Shown: piece by piece, positions 24,835 to 36,880 of the stretch
Layout of the letters: the number at the start of each line of letters is the position of its first letter
Numbering within the stretch: position 1 is the first letter of the stretch
Source of the DNA: Paracentrotus lividus
Taxonomy: Eukaryota; Echinodermata; Echinoidea; Camarodonta; Echinidae
Length of the DNA stretch: 64,000 bases
Direction: 5' to 3'
NCBI GenBank assembly: GCA_940671915.1
Contig: CALNVZ010003434.1
Coordinates: 14,455,427-14,519,426, forward strand
Program-made: the position numbers and the translations under genes
The notes under the pieces: generated by a model
Seen by the model: the letters and a program-made list of their open reading frames with translations, nothing else
Databases searched by the model: none
Told to the model about the DNA's origin: nothing

Positions 24835-27261
24835 ACTAGAATAATAAGTAACTCATCAGCTTTAATTTGAGACATTGCTGACGTCTAAATTGTAATGGGT
24901 CACAGATTAGGGTCCTTTGAAGAATAGGTACAAAACCCGTTTTTTCCAAGTTTTTGGTTTTTGGGTACGAAACAAAATTTTTGTTAGTTTTTGGTTTCCT
25001 CGTTTTGGGGTATTTTCACACAAGGTTCAATGAAATTCAATCTCATTTTCCAAAGGACCACTGGCAATGAGATGGGTTCACTATTATGGGCCTCTGGAGT
25101 CGTGGTGACGTCGTGGTGACGTCTCCTGAGACTTCAGGGCGTCGTGGGTAAATCGAACAAAAGTCTGAAAAAATTGTCAATCCTGTTCGATTTCTTTTAA
25201 TCGCTAGCAAGTTCCGACAAAGTTTCTGAGAAGTCGTGGATACTTTCGTGCATATTTAGGGACGTCGCGGCAACCCACCGAGACGTCACAGAGACTTGCT
25301 TGCGTCTGAAAGAAGTCTACTAAAATATTGAACATGTTTGACATTTGTTTGGTTTTCTCGCGACTTCCTGGAGACTCAGGATCCGTCGCAGTGACCTCTC
25401 CGAGACTCCAGAGACTCATAATTAAAGGTTTACTAAATTAAGAAAAAAATTGGGCTTATTCAGCGGATAATTACCTTCTAAAAACGAAAGTGAAAATTGT
25501 TTTTCCTAATAAAGTCTCAATTTGACGAAAAATGTGGAAAAACTATAGGCTTTGATGACATTCCTGAAACCCTGTGAGCTGATTGGTTCCTTAGCGGAAT
25601 GACGTATTAAAATAAGACCCTAAAACACACGGAGACTGGCATAATGCGTGTATGTACACAAAACGCAATATTGGACTCCTTTTTACCAGAGAAAACTAAC
25701 GAAAATTGAAGAAGAATGAATGTAGATTTAGTATACGAAAGTCTTAAGAACTATCTGTCACACATCATCAGTGAACAATTTTGCGCCAAATATTCAAATC
25801 TTGCGTAATTTCATCATTTCTACCAAACATCCTCGTCTGTCTTTCTGTGCTTTGCATTATCGTAAACGCATTAACAGTCGTTTTGGTGTCCCTGTAAGTT
25901 TAGTGCACTATTGTTGTACCTCAAATGAACATAACGACTGCTATATGGACTAGGAGTTTATGTGTGTGTAGACCACAAGGGGTATGTAACTCTATGGTGT
26001 AGACCGCAAAGCTATGAGCTGATACGGGCAGCTATGAGGTCGTATGTGTATTTAGTATATACGCACACGATGTACTCCTGGGACAATATCTGCCCCCATC
26101 AGCATATTTCTGCAGCATGCGAATACACATCTCACTCACAGACTGTAGTACATGTACAGAGTCTGATCTCGTCTCGTGTATACATTGCACGGAATATTCA
26201 CCTGTGGGATATTGCATAACTGTCCTGCCTTCGCTCTATGCAACTATACCACAGTGACTGTTTATTCATCAAAATTGACTTCTGTAAGTAGAAGAGATGT
26301 TATTAATGTCAGTAGGTCTAAACCAACGTAAACAGTATTCTCATTTCCTTCATATCGAATTAGGAATATTTTAAAGTCAACTCCGGCAACTCACTGCAAG
26401 TATTTGTAAGCCAGTCTGCTCAAGTAAAGTAGGCTTGACTTACTTTTCCAAACTCCAAAAGCTTTCAATCTCTTTTGGAAAACGATGTATGTATAAAAGC
26501 TAGGCCCTCATCCATAGTGGTCTTACATAAACCCTTATCTACACACAAATTAGACATTTATTGATGAAATCGTGTCCAAAATCAAGATTCTAGTGACCAA
26601 TGTAATGTGTGAAAGAACAGTATAGTCGTCGTGCAACGGGAGCATGGAATATAGCAGCCCCGCCAGCTCGGGTGCTCAATGCCTCTACATGCATGCACTG
26701 TACTGTCCGTGCGACTGGCTTACTCACAATACGTCACAGTCACGTGACTACGAATCGCTTCATGAAGCTTTTTAGGGCGGGGCTTATAGCAGCGGGAATG
26801 GGCATTTATGGGCTTTTCAAATGATTGTCCTTGATTACCAAAAATGTTTTGGAAAAATGGTGGTAAATTGTGACTTCTAATGATTCCTCCTAACGAAAAA
26901 TGGACAATTATTTCTTAATTTAGTAAACCTTTAAGAACGCATCTCATTACCAGTGAAAATCCACTTAGCAAAGAAGATGACATTTCATTGAAACTTGCTG
27001 AAAGAGATCCAATGACACCAATTACTTAAGAAAGGTTTGTTTCATACCCGAAAAACCACAAACTTGGAAAAAACGGGTTTTGTACCTATCGCCTTCAAAA
27101 GACCCTAACTCTGTGACCCATTACACTTTGGACTTCAGCAGTGTCTCAAAATTAAAGCTGATGAGTTACTTAATATTTTAGTAACGAATCACAAGAATAA
27201 ACCATATACTTTTGGAATGACTGACCTTTGAACTTCGGTCCTCTTTTTTAGGAACACACTG
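24835..27261 (+). mobile_element. Non-autonomous TA-type transposon, copy B
   Basis: The most complete copy. It lacks only its first ~80 bp (lost in the gap) and ends GGAACACACTG before TA (27262-27263). Left subterminal sequence 24835-25090 is an imperfect inverted match to 26935-27181 (for example AACTCATCAGCTTTAAT against ATTAAAGCTGATGAGTT), giving terminal inverted repeats of about 330 bp. The interior lacks a transposase. CAGTG ends and the TA target point to Tc1/mariner-like mobilisation, but a fold-back-type element is also possible. Confidence 0.8.
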
Positions 27262-28016
27262 TATATGAAAAAAAAAACACAACACAGTACCAGATCTAGC
27301 TTTTTATCCAAGGGGCGGGGATGCTCGACCTAATAACCTTGAGCCACCCCCCCATAGTTATGGCCTGATAATGATTTATTTGTTTATTATTATTATATTT
27401 TATTTATTTATTTATTTATTTATTTTTTTTTTAGGGGGGGGGCGCTGCTGGAAGGAGTCTTTGAAACTCCTTGATGAAAAACAAGATTGATCAAATTTAC
27501 CATCATTAGGACTTTTTAATTCAGATATTTTCAAGATAACTTACAATATCACAGATTAACAACCTTCTGCTTCTTAGCTGATTTTTTTTCATTAATTTGC
27601 TCATCCCATAGGTTTAATCATAAGCTGTCTCAGGCTAAGTATGCCATGAATATGAAACAGTAGAAAGTTACAATGTAGGACTTCAAGAAACTTTTAATCA
27701 GCAATATAACACATGAAAAAAAAAACCAAGACAAAATTTATGATACACTTACTATTACCCCCAAAATACCCTCCCTACGTGTATGTTTGTAAAGCATGCA
27801 AATCTACCACAGGAAATAAATTTTCTAATTACTTCAAGAAACTTGAATCATCTTTATTCATGGGAAAAAGAGAAAAAGATAGAAATTCATGATACATTTA
27901 CTATTAAAATAAATACAAGCAAAACTACCTCAGGAAATAAATTTTGTAATAAATATTCATCAACCAAATGTCTACAACCCTTGCTATATTATTCATTCCC
28001 ACCCTAAATATTTCTC

Positions 28017-28153
28017 GGGGCATTTCATCAAAGGACTTGTCGGACATTTTATCCGACAAATTTGCTCTCAGCCAATCAGATGCAAGCATTTCAGTAGCTT
28101 ATAACAGTTTGTTGGATAAAACGTCCGACAGGTCCTTTGATGAAATGCCCCCC
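28017..28153. mobile_element. Short foldback MITE, mirror copy in right arm
   Basis: Inverted duplicate of 21728-21865 with intact hairpin ends (GGGGCATTTCATCAAAGG and its complement). Confidence 0.8.
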
Positions 28154-29144
28154 TGGTGTCAATTTCCAGAGTAACAGTTCCGCCTTGTATGTTCCATCTA
28201 GATGAATGATGTCCTATTCATCTAGACATACGATTGGGCATCAAATCCAACACCTTCAATAAACAACCTCTACACCATTACTAATTCAACTCTGTACATC
28301 CCCTCCGATGTCCATTCAGAGTACGAACTGACGGACGTGATGTCTCCATCGATAACGATGACACCGTCAAGATAATCATGATCATGCTCATGAAAATAAT
28401 AGGATTTTCACGCCTACTTGTTAGCAACTATGCTCTCAAATATTCACAAAGGCGACATTGTGTAGCGAGTGTGTCAATGAAGCGAGAAAAATAAAAGCAT
28501 TTGTGTACAGAGCATTTTTGTACACACCCAAAGTTAATAGGCTGACTCATGACAAGGTGTGATGTATTTTTTATATTCATTTGGTAGGGAAGAATGAGTT
28601 TCCAGGGATAAATTTTATGAGAGCTAGAGGGACTAAGTGTATGTTTAATGCCCTGTGCATGTCAGCAATCAGATTATATATTTATTGAGGTGGTATCCTA
28701 TTTTGTTATTCGCATGCCTTGAGTATCCTGTATTATGTATAGAGCTTGGAATTGATAAAGAATATATCTTTAAAATATTAAAGAAGATGCTGAATATACT
28801 TGTACACTAACGGCTCAATATGAACAACATAGTAAATGGCAGGAGAATAAAGTTTCTGTACAGGGATATTATTTTAGCTCTTGTGATTTCTACTTGGTAA
28901 ATACTGTTGTCTTTAACATCACATTTTAGCCAGGCAAACTATCATCAGACCAAACTATAATTAGACCAACTGGAAATTAGACTGAATGGATAATTGCCCA
29001 AAAAGGACATTGGAAAAATGGGCAGATAGCTGTAAAAGTAAACATTGCCTGTTATTAGTCATCTAAATGAACAGAAATTAGACAAAATGCGTTGTGCAGA
29101 AATATAGGATGGAGTATATTGATATTGGACCAAAATAGAATGTG

Positions 29145-29166
29145 TTAAAAAAAAAAAAAAAAAAAA
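29145..29166. repeat. Poly-A tract, mirror of the poly-T near 20694-20717
   Basis: A homopolymer of about 20 A. The partner tract in the left arm is T, as expected for an inverted copy. Confidence 0.85.
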
Positions 29167-29573
29167 AGAAGTAATGTTGGAACCATAAACTGTTGAGGCC
29201 TTTTAAATTAGCATCTGACTGAATTCGAAATTGTATGAGAGGTATGAAGTTGTGTGTCATTGAATAAGAAATAATTTCAAGACTGAGCAAGTTTATACAT
29301 AGTTTACATTAGTTATGCATACAGGGAGAAATATATTTCCTCCTCTTTCTTTCACTACATGTACATGGAAACATAATTATTAAATAATTAATCTTGGAAA
29401 GTGTGCAGTTATGAATACAGAAGTGTTTTTCATTCCTCTCTCCTATATTATGCATGATTATATTGATTAAGATAACATTAAGGGGGAGCTCCATAGGATT
29501 CCATAAATGAAAATAGAGGTGCCAATTTTATGTTTTAATCAAAATGATTGAACATGGATACTAAAGTGATGAT

Positions 29574-29779
29574 GGGGTGTTTCATAAAGTGTAAAGTAGA
29601 CTTAAAGTCATATTTCATTTCCTAGTTGCTTACAGTATATTACGCATTACCTCATTGTTCAGATCTTGCTCCTGCATGATTGAAAAATCTATCAATGAGA
29701 TTGCATCTTAAAAACTTGGATTGTGCTTTGAATTAAAGTGTGACTTTAAGTCTGCTTAACTCTTTGTGAAACAACCCCT
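29574..29779. mobile_element. Short foldback MITE (~206 bp), mirror copy in right arm
   Basis: Inverted duplicate of 20078-20283, with the same GGGGTGTTTCA(T)AAAG ends and a few substitutions. Confidence 0.75.
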
Positions 29780-29904
29780 CTGAACACAATGCCCAATGTG
29801 TATATTAGTAAATACCAGGAAACAAAAACATGCATAGCTCATAGGATACCCTTTTAAGAAGGATATTTTTTTTTCTCTTCTGTTCAACTTGACTTCCCCT
29901 TCAG

Positions 29905-30520
29905 TAAAGACCTACCAAAAGACAATTTTCTTTGACGTTTGAAAATGATACATACAGTGGGTGAGATAGGATAGGGGAGGAAGTTCAACAAGAAACAAAG
30001 AAAACAGTAGAGACTGTCCAAGATGTGCCGGAAATAACAGTATTACTTTTAAAGCTGTACAATAAGTTTAAGAAAGGATAGACTGGAGCGGTACTTTGCT
30101 TTCCTTGAAAACCTAAAAATATACATTAGAAAATGATGCATTAGTGGGTGAGAAAGGATAGGGGAGGCAATTAAGAGGATCAAGTGAGTTAAACAAGATA
30201 CAAAGAAAACATTAGCGACCGCAAAAATGTATCATATGCTATTAGATGCAAGAAATAACACTATTCTTTTAAAGATACAGTTAGATGAAGAAAGGACAAA
30301 CCAGGGCGGTATTTCCTTTATCTTGAAAACCTACAAAAAAGACAAGTTTTCTTGACATCATTAGAAAATGATGCATTAGTGGATGAGAAAGGATAGGGGA
30401 GGCAAGTATTAAAGAGGATAAAGTACATCATGCAAGATTTAACAAAATAGTATATGCTATGTAAAGATGTATGTATGCATCATATGCCAGAAATAACACT
30501 ATTTCATTTATAGGATAAAA
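29905..30520. repeat. Three-copy diverged tandem repeat, mirror copy
   Basis: Inverted duplicate of 19331-19965. AGTGGGTGAGA(A/T)AGGATAGGGGAGG-type blocks recur three times. Confidence 0.65.
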
Positions 30521-32740
30521 CAATCAGATTATAAAAGGACAGGCTGGGAGGATGAGGGATTAATTATAAGAATTGGTAAAGAGAAAACAAATCTCTCCTG
30601 ATTTGCTTGTTATGGAAACAGACATGACATCATAACCCAGAAATAGCACATGACATCATTTGATGGTTGACAATTGAACACTGAGCAAACAGTGGATGAT
30701 TAGTGATTCACTGAAGCTGTGCTATTTGACAAGAAAGCTGGTAAATGTGGTTTAATTCTTTCCCAGAATATTCAACAATACTATGTCAACAAGTTACCCT
30801 TTTTAGATGCCCGCATCAATGAACTATGAATGGCTACCAGACAATAGATACCCTCCACCCTGGATGACTACATCCAAACCTTATGGTATCACCCCTTTGC
30901 TCTTAATTATATCAATTAAAACTGCGGCTCATTCAAAGGATTGTTAGAAGTGGGAAAGGTTCAATCTGGAGATGGTGGTCTTTAGTACTGGTAAATTAAC
31001 TACCAATTGATATTCTTTAGTGACAATTAAATTTAATACCTAAGATAAAGTTTCACAGCCAGGAATCGCATGGCAATCAGTGAATGAGCAATATTGAAAT
31101 AGATTAACATAGCATTAAGTAATACAATTATGATGTATTATTACAGGAATACAAATGAAAATTTAATAAACATGCTGGTAATGGATTCTGAGATATACAT
31201 GCAAATGTATGCCTCTTTGAAAATGTCCATGACTTGTACATTATATGGTTCACGAGATTTCATATATTTATATCAAATATTAACTCTACCAGATCCTTTT
31301 CATCTTTTCTCTCTCTATCGATTAACTTGATCACTAGTATGTAGTAATATAGATACAATTGTGTTTTCCTCCTTATTAATCATCTAGAGAAAAGAAAGCT
31401 CCTCCCACCTTACATTTTGAAATATTCAATCTGACCTTCTTATATCCTTTCATACATTTGTTGTTGAGTACAAGAAGAGCATTAGTACACTGAATACTCT
31501 TACATCCTTCTAGCTACCAGGAAACCATGTTTCTATCTGTTGCCACTTGAGGCTTGTGGTTTCCATGTACAATAGATGATGGGTGTTTCCCTGATTATAT
31601 TGTGCAAATGAAAAGAGAAAAGTTCTCCTAGACTATTGTCTGTTTTGAGTCATCTAGGGTCTCAATCATAAACCGACATACATTATAATACAAGTAGATG
31701 TGGTTGTTATAGCTCGTAGAGCAAACAAGAGAACTAGATACACTGATTCATTTGATATCATTTGTTAAACTCTCATTAAACGATATCTTTTCGATGAAGC
31801 AATGGGTGTTTCCCACTTCTGTCTGGTCTAAGAAGAAAAAAGGCTTCCCCATTGAGTAATGTTATGAACACAATTTAACCCTGCGAGTTCATCCACCACT
31901 GTTCAGTGAGCAAACAGAATGGTGTGTGGTTTACTAAAAGGTCCGACAAATATATACAGTTGCATTTATACCAATTGCATAGATGCGTATTAATCATGGA
32001 ACATTGTGTAGGTTATGCATATATGTCTTAAATCATGTGACAATATCAAAAATATATAAAGAAGGGTACAAGAAATTCTTCCTTTAGATTAATCACATTA
32101 CTATAACTTGCAATATATATTTCTCTTTAGCTTTTCCGATGAGTGTTTTGCAATCTATTCAGTCAGGTTATTAAATTAATTATGTATATTTCAACAGGAG
32201 AAGATTATTCCAATCAATTAAAAATAAATTCAAGAAATTCATAATGATATAGTCACAGGGGAAGGTTTCATGGTGCACCAAGTAAATTTGTTTGAAGTTA
32301 TGAGTGTCCTGAAAATGACCTATACTTACTCTCTTTATACTATTACATCAAATATTTATCCAAATAAATGAAATACAAAATAAAACTACCAAACAGATTA
32401 TTTATCGCTTTATGGGGTCATATTTTTTGTAAAATACATATGAATGCACAGGTGATCAAACAGTTCTAGTAGATTATGTATACTATATCAGCTTCAAGTG
32501 CCAGGACAGGTCGATATAATAAAGATGCATGCATTTTTCCCCTTTTTTTTTGGGGGGGGGGTGACATATCTAAATAAAACAAATATTTTAAAAGGGAAAT
32601 AATGATACCTCAGTTTCAAGTGCTAGCACAAAACAGATGCAAGAAATACAATATTGTTTTTTCAATGAAATAAACAAAGGCCATATATCTGAGTTTCAAG
32701 TGCAATGTAAACGCATAAATTTAATAAAGTGGCAGTGACT

Positions 32741-32824
32741 TAGTAACAAATCACAAGAATAAACCATATACTTTTGGAATGACTGACCTTTGAACTTCGG
32801 TCCTCTTTTTTTAGGAACACACTG
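32741..32824 (+). mobile_element. Solo transposon end (84 bp), same family and orientation as the 27261 end
   Basis: TTAGTAACAAATCACAAG through GGAACACACTG is near-identical to 27178-27261, and TA follows (32825-32826). Nothing else of the transposon is present. Its inner edge abuts the palindrome arm exactly, so it marks the right outer breakpoint. Confidence 0.9.
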
Positions 32825-32826
32825 TA

Positions 32827-33179
32827 TAGTCACATGATATAATCTAAGAATCATGACATTGCAGAGAGACATCTAAAAATAGTTTGTCATTGATAGATAT
32901 CAATGGATATGAAATGTGGCAGGTATAATATGAAAGTTTTAACAGAACACTGGTTTAGAAGAGATATCAAGCTGGGTGCTTCCCAATAAAGGGGTGGGAA
33001 ATTCCTTCTGTTAAAAGACCAAAGGGTGTCATAAACATTTTTAATAATTATGTACCATTGGCTTAGAGTATGAACGGGAGTTAACTTGTCTGGCCAATAG
33101 ATGAAGCTGCCAATATGTAACATGCCTGCTAAAAACTTCAAACCAACAATTTATTTTTCAGTTTTATGAATTTTCTTAA
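32827..33179. other. Non-coding stretch
   Basis: No gene recognised. An 84-codon minus-strand frame at 32887-33141 has no domain signature or splice context that would support it. Confidence 0.4.
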
Positions 33180-33365
33180 ACTAGAGATTTCAAGCCTTCA
33201 AATGATATCCAACACTTTTAGTTTTAAAGTATGACCAAGTTGAATATCACATTGGAGTAAAAAACTATCAATATCTCATATGCAGAAAAACCAGTTTCTC
33301 TCACCAGCTCTGTTGTTCTTTTGGGGGAATTAGTGGTGATTTTGAGCTGTGGTGTTGGTCACATA
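33180..33365. repeat. Dispersed repeat, copy 2 of 2 (pairs with 8216-8386)
   Basis: GATTTCAAGCCTTCAAATGA and the downstream AGTGGTGATTTTGAGC...GGTCACATA block align in order with the copy at 8216-8386, with several indels. Confidence 0.6.
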
Positions 33366-33795
33366 CAAGGATCCCTTTAACTCCGACCCCACATCGCGAT
33401 TCATCATTCAATTTTCCCCCAGTTTTGAAATGAAGACATCAAATTCAGCCAACCCGAACAATCTTTTCAATTTCCTCTCCCCCTTCCTCTGCCCATTACT
33501 CCCTCCTCTTCGTTACGCTCCCCAAACGTGTCAAATGCGTTCCGAACAGAAATTAGGAGGGAATTTGAAAACCAGGCTGGCTTGACTAATAAAGAGATAG
33601 AGGGAAGAGGGCTACTACATGGGAGCACCAACAACAGTGCGGGCCCGACCAAGCACGTCCAAATGAACTTTGATGCTCGACGGCGCGCGGCGTAGCAGAG
33701 CACAAACGCCAATTTCATGATGATGATGACCGATTAGAAATTAAAGGAGGCCCATTTGCTTGGGAGCTATCAATTGGAGGAATTGTATAATGGCC
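33366..33795. promoter_or_regulatory. Candidate conserved non-coding island
   Basis: About 400 bp of GC-richer, high-complexity DNA. It includes GACGGCGCGCGGCG near 33678 and, at 33730-33790, a dense block containing CCGATTAGAAATTAAAGG and GCTATCAATTGG. Neither strand gives a convincing exon. Regulatory identity is inference from composition. Confidence 0.3.
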
Positions 33796-34873
33796 CTACA
33801 CATGGAAGTTCATGTACCATTTAGTGTTTAAAATACTACAAAATGTTGATAGAATCTAATTGTATCGTACCAAAGATTATTCTGAATGTAGAGTTCAGAA
33901 TACTAAAATTTTTAGATTATTTTCTGGAATCTTATTAAATTATACCAAAAGTTATTTTTTGTGACTGAAAGCCATAGATCTATTTACAACACGTACAATA
34001 TAAAGCAGATAACTTCAAGTAATTTTAGTCTAATATTGTGTCTGTACACGCCCATATATTGGTATCCATACAAATATTAATGTATTCATATGCTCCATTT
34101 TTGTCTTCTACCTTTCTTAAAACACCTGAACAAAATGTTGTAAATGTAATGCACATGTTTGTGTTTCTCTCTTTACTTCTCTTTCGGCTACATTTAACTG
34201 TCTTTACCTCTCTCTCTGTCTATCTTCATAACTCTTTCTCTCTTACATGTAACTCCTCTCTCTGTATCTATCTCTCTTTATCTATTTCAGGTTTAATGTA
34301 AATACTTCTTTTTCATGTCCATTATCCATATGGATATTTTAGTAAACAATGCACATCCCTTTAAAAATAATTGAATACACCCTTCACTGCAATATGGTTA
34401 AAATGCATTGCATGACATTTTAATGTGTGCCTCAACTATAAAGCTCCTTGCCTATAATAGATGTGTGTAGTGTGTGTGTTTATTTGGCCTCAATTTTATG
34501 AACATCTGTCTGTAAAAATGAGCAATTAATTTCACGCGGGGATGTGAGTAGGATGGGACTACCGGCCTAGGTAGACCCTAATCAGAGACATAAGACACAA
34601 CACTTCACAGTTCAGCGAGTTCAAGACCATGAAAGTACACGTCACTCCTCCGGCAGATTTACAACTTTCCACCATAAAAACAACAAGCTATCCAGGGTTG
34701 ATATTGTGTGGAAACATGTTGTTTCCTCAAAGCAGTATTTTTCCTTTGTAACTGTATGGGACCCTACTCAGAAAAACAACGAGGCTAAAGAGTTGCCCTC
34801 CCCCCCCCCCCCCCCCCCCCCCCGACTTGATCCGCCACTGGGGGTAATTGTTCCGATATGCCAAAATTGGCCA
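33796..34873. other. Non-coding stretch with poly-C tract
   Basis: No gene supported. A C homopolymer at 34799-34823 is followed directly by GACTTGATCCGCCACTG, a repeat edge related to those at 55366 and 58828. Confidence 0.5.
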
Positions 34874-35468
34874 TTAAAGGGGAAGGAAACCCTAGGAATT
34901 CATTAAATTGTAAAAAAACAGGAAAATCAAAGAAGCTGATCAATGAAAATTTGAGAAAAAATGAATGAATAATAAGAAAGTTATGAGCATTTGAATGTTG
35001 TGATCACTACTGCTATGGGGATCCTCACATTGGCAACGGGCCCAAGATGTGTGATGTCATACATGAACAACTTTCCCATTACTTTTGTACATATTTCACT
35101 CAAAATGTCTTTTTTTATATTAATTCCGTTAAAAGATTTGAGATTCTTTTCATGGGAGGACATGTAAAAGAAGTTCACAAAATATAATCATGTGTGAAGA
35201 GTCTGTACTACCATTAGAATGAGGAAACAAGAAGAATTTTTGGTATTTTTTTTGTATGTCATATGGGAGAGTTGTTCATGTGTGACATCACACATCTTGG
35301 GCCTGTTGCCAGTGTGAGGATCTCCATAGCGTTAGTGATCACAACATTCAAATGCACATAACTTTCTTATTATTTATTCAATTGTTCTCAAACTGTCTTT
35401 AATCTGTTTCTTTGATTTTTTTTGTTTCATACAATTCAACTGAATCCTAGGGTTTCATTCTCCTTTAA
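34874..35468. mobile_element. Long-hairpin MITE (595 bp) with TTAA ends
   Basis: TTAAAGGGGAAGGAAACCCT at the left pairs with AGGGTTTCATTCTCCTTTAA at the right. The inverted match continues inward through AAGTTATGAGCATTTGAATG, TGTGATCACTA, GAGGATC and CCAAGATGTGTGATGTCA blocks, so nearly the whole element folds on itself. It is non-coding. TTAA at both ends could be the target duplication or part of the repeat. Confidence 0.85.
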
Positions 35469-36080
35469 CTCCATATTTTAGAGAGTTTTCATGGCAATTG
35501 AAAAGGGCAAATCTCTGAGATATCATCACACTAACTCTACATCTACATTAGATCTCTACATCTACATTAGATCAATTGCAAATCAATAGTAACTTAATAA
35601 GGATCCTTGTTGCATAGATTTCTTGCATAAAAGTTTCACTGTGAACTATTCAGAATCATTACTTCAAATTTGCAATGTAACTCTTCATGTTACAGGGAAG
35701 GGTATTACATTGGGGGATTGTTCGTTATCACATCAATTACAGAGTTTTATCATTTTAAAAGGACAAACAAAATCAATTTGAATCTGAATATTTTACCATC
35801 TCTTTCTACTGAAAATTGTTCAAAGTGTTCCTTTTATCCTCTGTCTAAAATGAATCATATTTATATCTTATTTCTCATGAACATTCTGCATACTTCTGAA
35901 ATATGTTCAAATTGTCCTTTTCTTTTCCAAACCTCCTGTCTAAAATATCCAATTGATTGCCTAGAACCTGCAAACATGAATATCAATGACATTTGAGTGT
36001 CCATGTATACATGCAATGTCTATGTAACAGTCCCAGCTATTCACTTAGCTGCATTGTCCAACCCCATTGTTGATATCAAT
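35469..36080. other. Non-coding stretch
   Basis: Contains a small tandem duplication (CTACATCTACATTAGAT twice, near 35535-35572) and a 108-codon AT-rich frame at 35670-35996 with no recognisable domain. I do not support it as a gene. Confidence 0.4.
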
Positions 36081-36258
36081 TACACTCTCAACTCAATCCG
36101 ACACTAAGTGTGCGGCGAACTTACAAATGGCAATTATTGTTTCGCTGGCAAATTGACGGAAAAATTTGGGACATCTCTGCATTCTCTCGCACTTGAGAGA
36201 ATTATGAGAGCCAGAGGGCGATAGAGAGAGAGAGACAGGGGTTGCTACAGGGTAATAG
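36081..36258. promoter_or_regulatory. Candidate conserved non-coding island
   Basis: High-complexity DNA (for example GTGTGCGGCGAACTTAC, CAATTATTGTTTCGC) in an AT-rich setting. It is non-coding by stop density. Confidence 0.2.
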
Positions 36259-36690
36259 AGGAGGCGCTTCTTAACTAGCACAAGCTAAAAAAATAGCTTG
36301 CTGATTGGTGGATCTGGGGGGGGGGGAAAGACACCAGTCCTGAACTAGCTCAAGCTTTTTTAGAGCTTCTGACCTGACCTTGAACAAACAAGCCAGATAT
36401 GTTTTGGGCAACTGGTAACCACCGCTAGCGTATACTCACACAGGTGCATGATTTCAGATTTATCTCGAGCTAGTGTAACACCGCGCAAAATAGGGGCCAT
36501 TTCGTGCTAAAACCACAAACAACTCAAGTTTTTTTTTTTTAAAGCCTAAGATGACTCAGGCTTGGCTTTCCTCCAAATTAGAGCTCTATGTGACCAAAAA
36601 GCCAGATCTCCTCTGATCGGGTCAATTCATCATCACAAATAGCACACTATTTCAAATAATCCAAGCTAGTGCAGCACCGCCTAGAGAGGG
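36259..36690. mobile_element. Possible degenerate inverted-repeat element
   Basis: The left block GAGGCGCTTC...ACTAGCACAAGCT is loosely inverted relative to the right block AAGCTAGTGCAGCACCGCCT. CTAGCTCAAGCTTTTTT and ACTCAAGTTTTTTT repeats lie inside. The match is imperfect and no target duplication is visible, so confidence is low. Confidence 0.3.
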
Positions 36691-36880
36691 GAGTTCTACA
36701 GGGAGATGAATGTGGCCCAGCCGAGAGAAGAGGTTCATGGGAGAGTCCTAGGAAAGGCCGCCAACTGCGACGCACTACACCGCACAATTTAATATGATTT
36801 GCATTAAACATGCAGCCGCTGAGCCGAGTCATTACCATATGCCAAGTGCGTACGTGCCTGGCACTGTTTTGCAAGGATGT
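36691..36880. promoter_or_regulatory. Candidate regulatory island with POU octamer
   Basis: A high-complexity block with ATTTGCAT at 36797-36804 followed by TTAAACATGCAGCCGCTGAG. It is non-coding. The octamer is the known POU-domain consensus; function here is inferred. Confidence 0.3.

Larger units (their letters stand above)
27262..32740 (-). repeat. Right arm of the giant imperfect palindrome
   Basis: Reverse complement of 17085-22632, starting immediately outside copy B's right end and ending with GGCAGTGAC at about 32739. Differences from the left arm are scattered SNPs and small indels, at a level compatible with allelic divergence in an echinoderm. It contains inverted copies of all left-arm features and no gene. 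Confidence 0.9.

Noticed and set aside
22609..26824. Possible transposase in the element core (frames such as 23531-23806, 25962-26219)
   Set aside because: Short, present in both copies only because the DNA is duplicated, interrupted by indels, and without any transposase motif.
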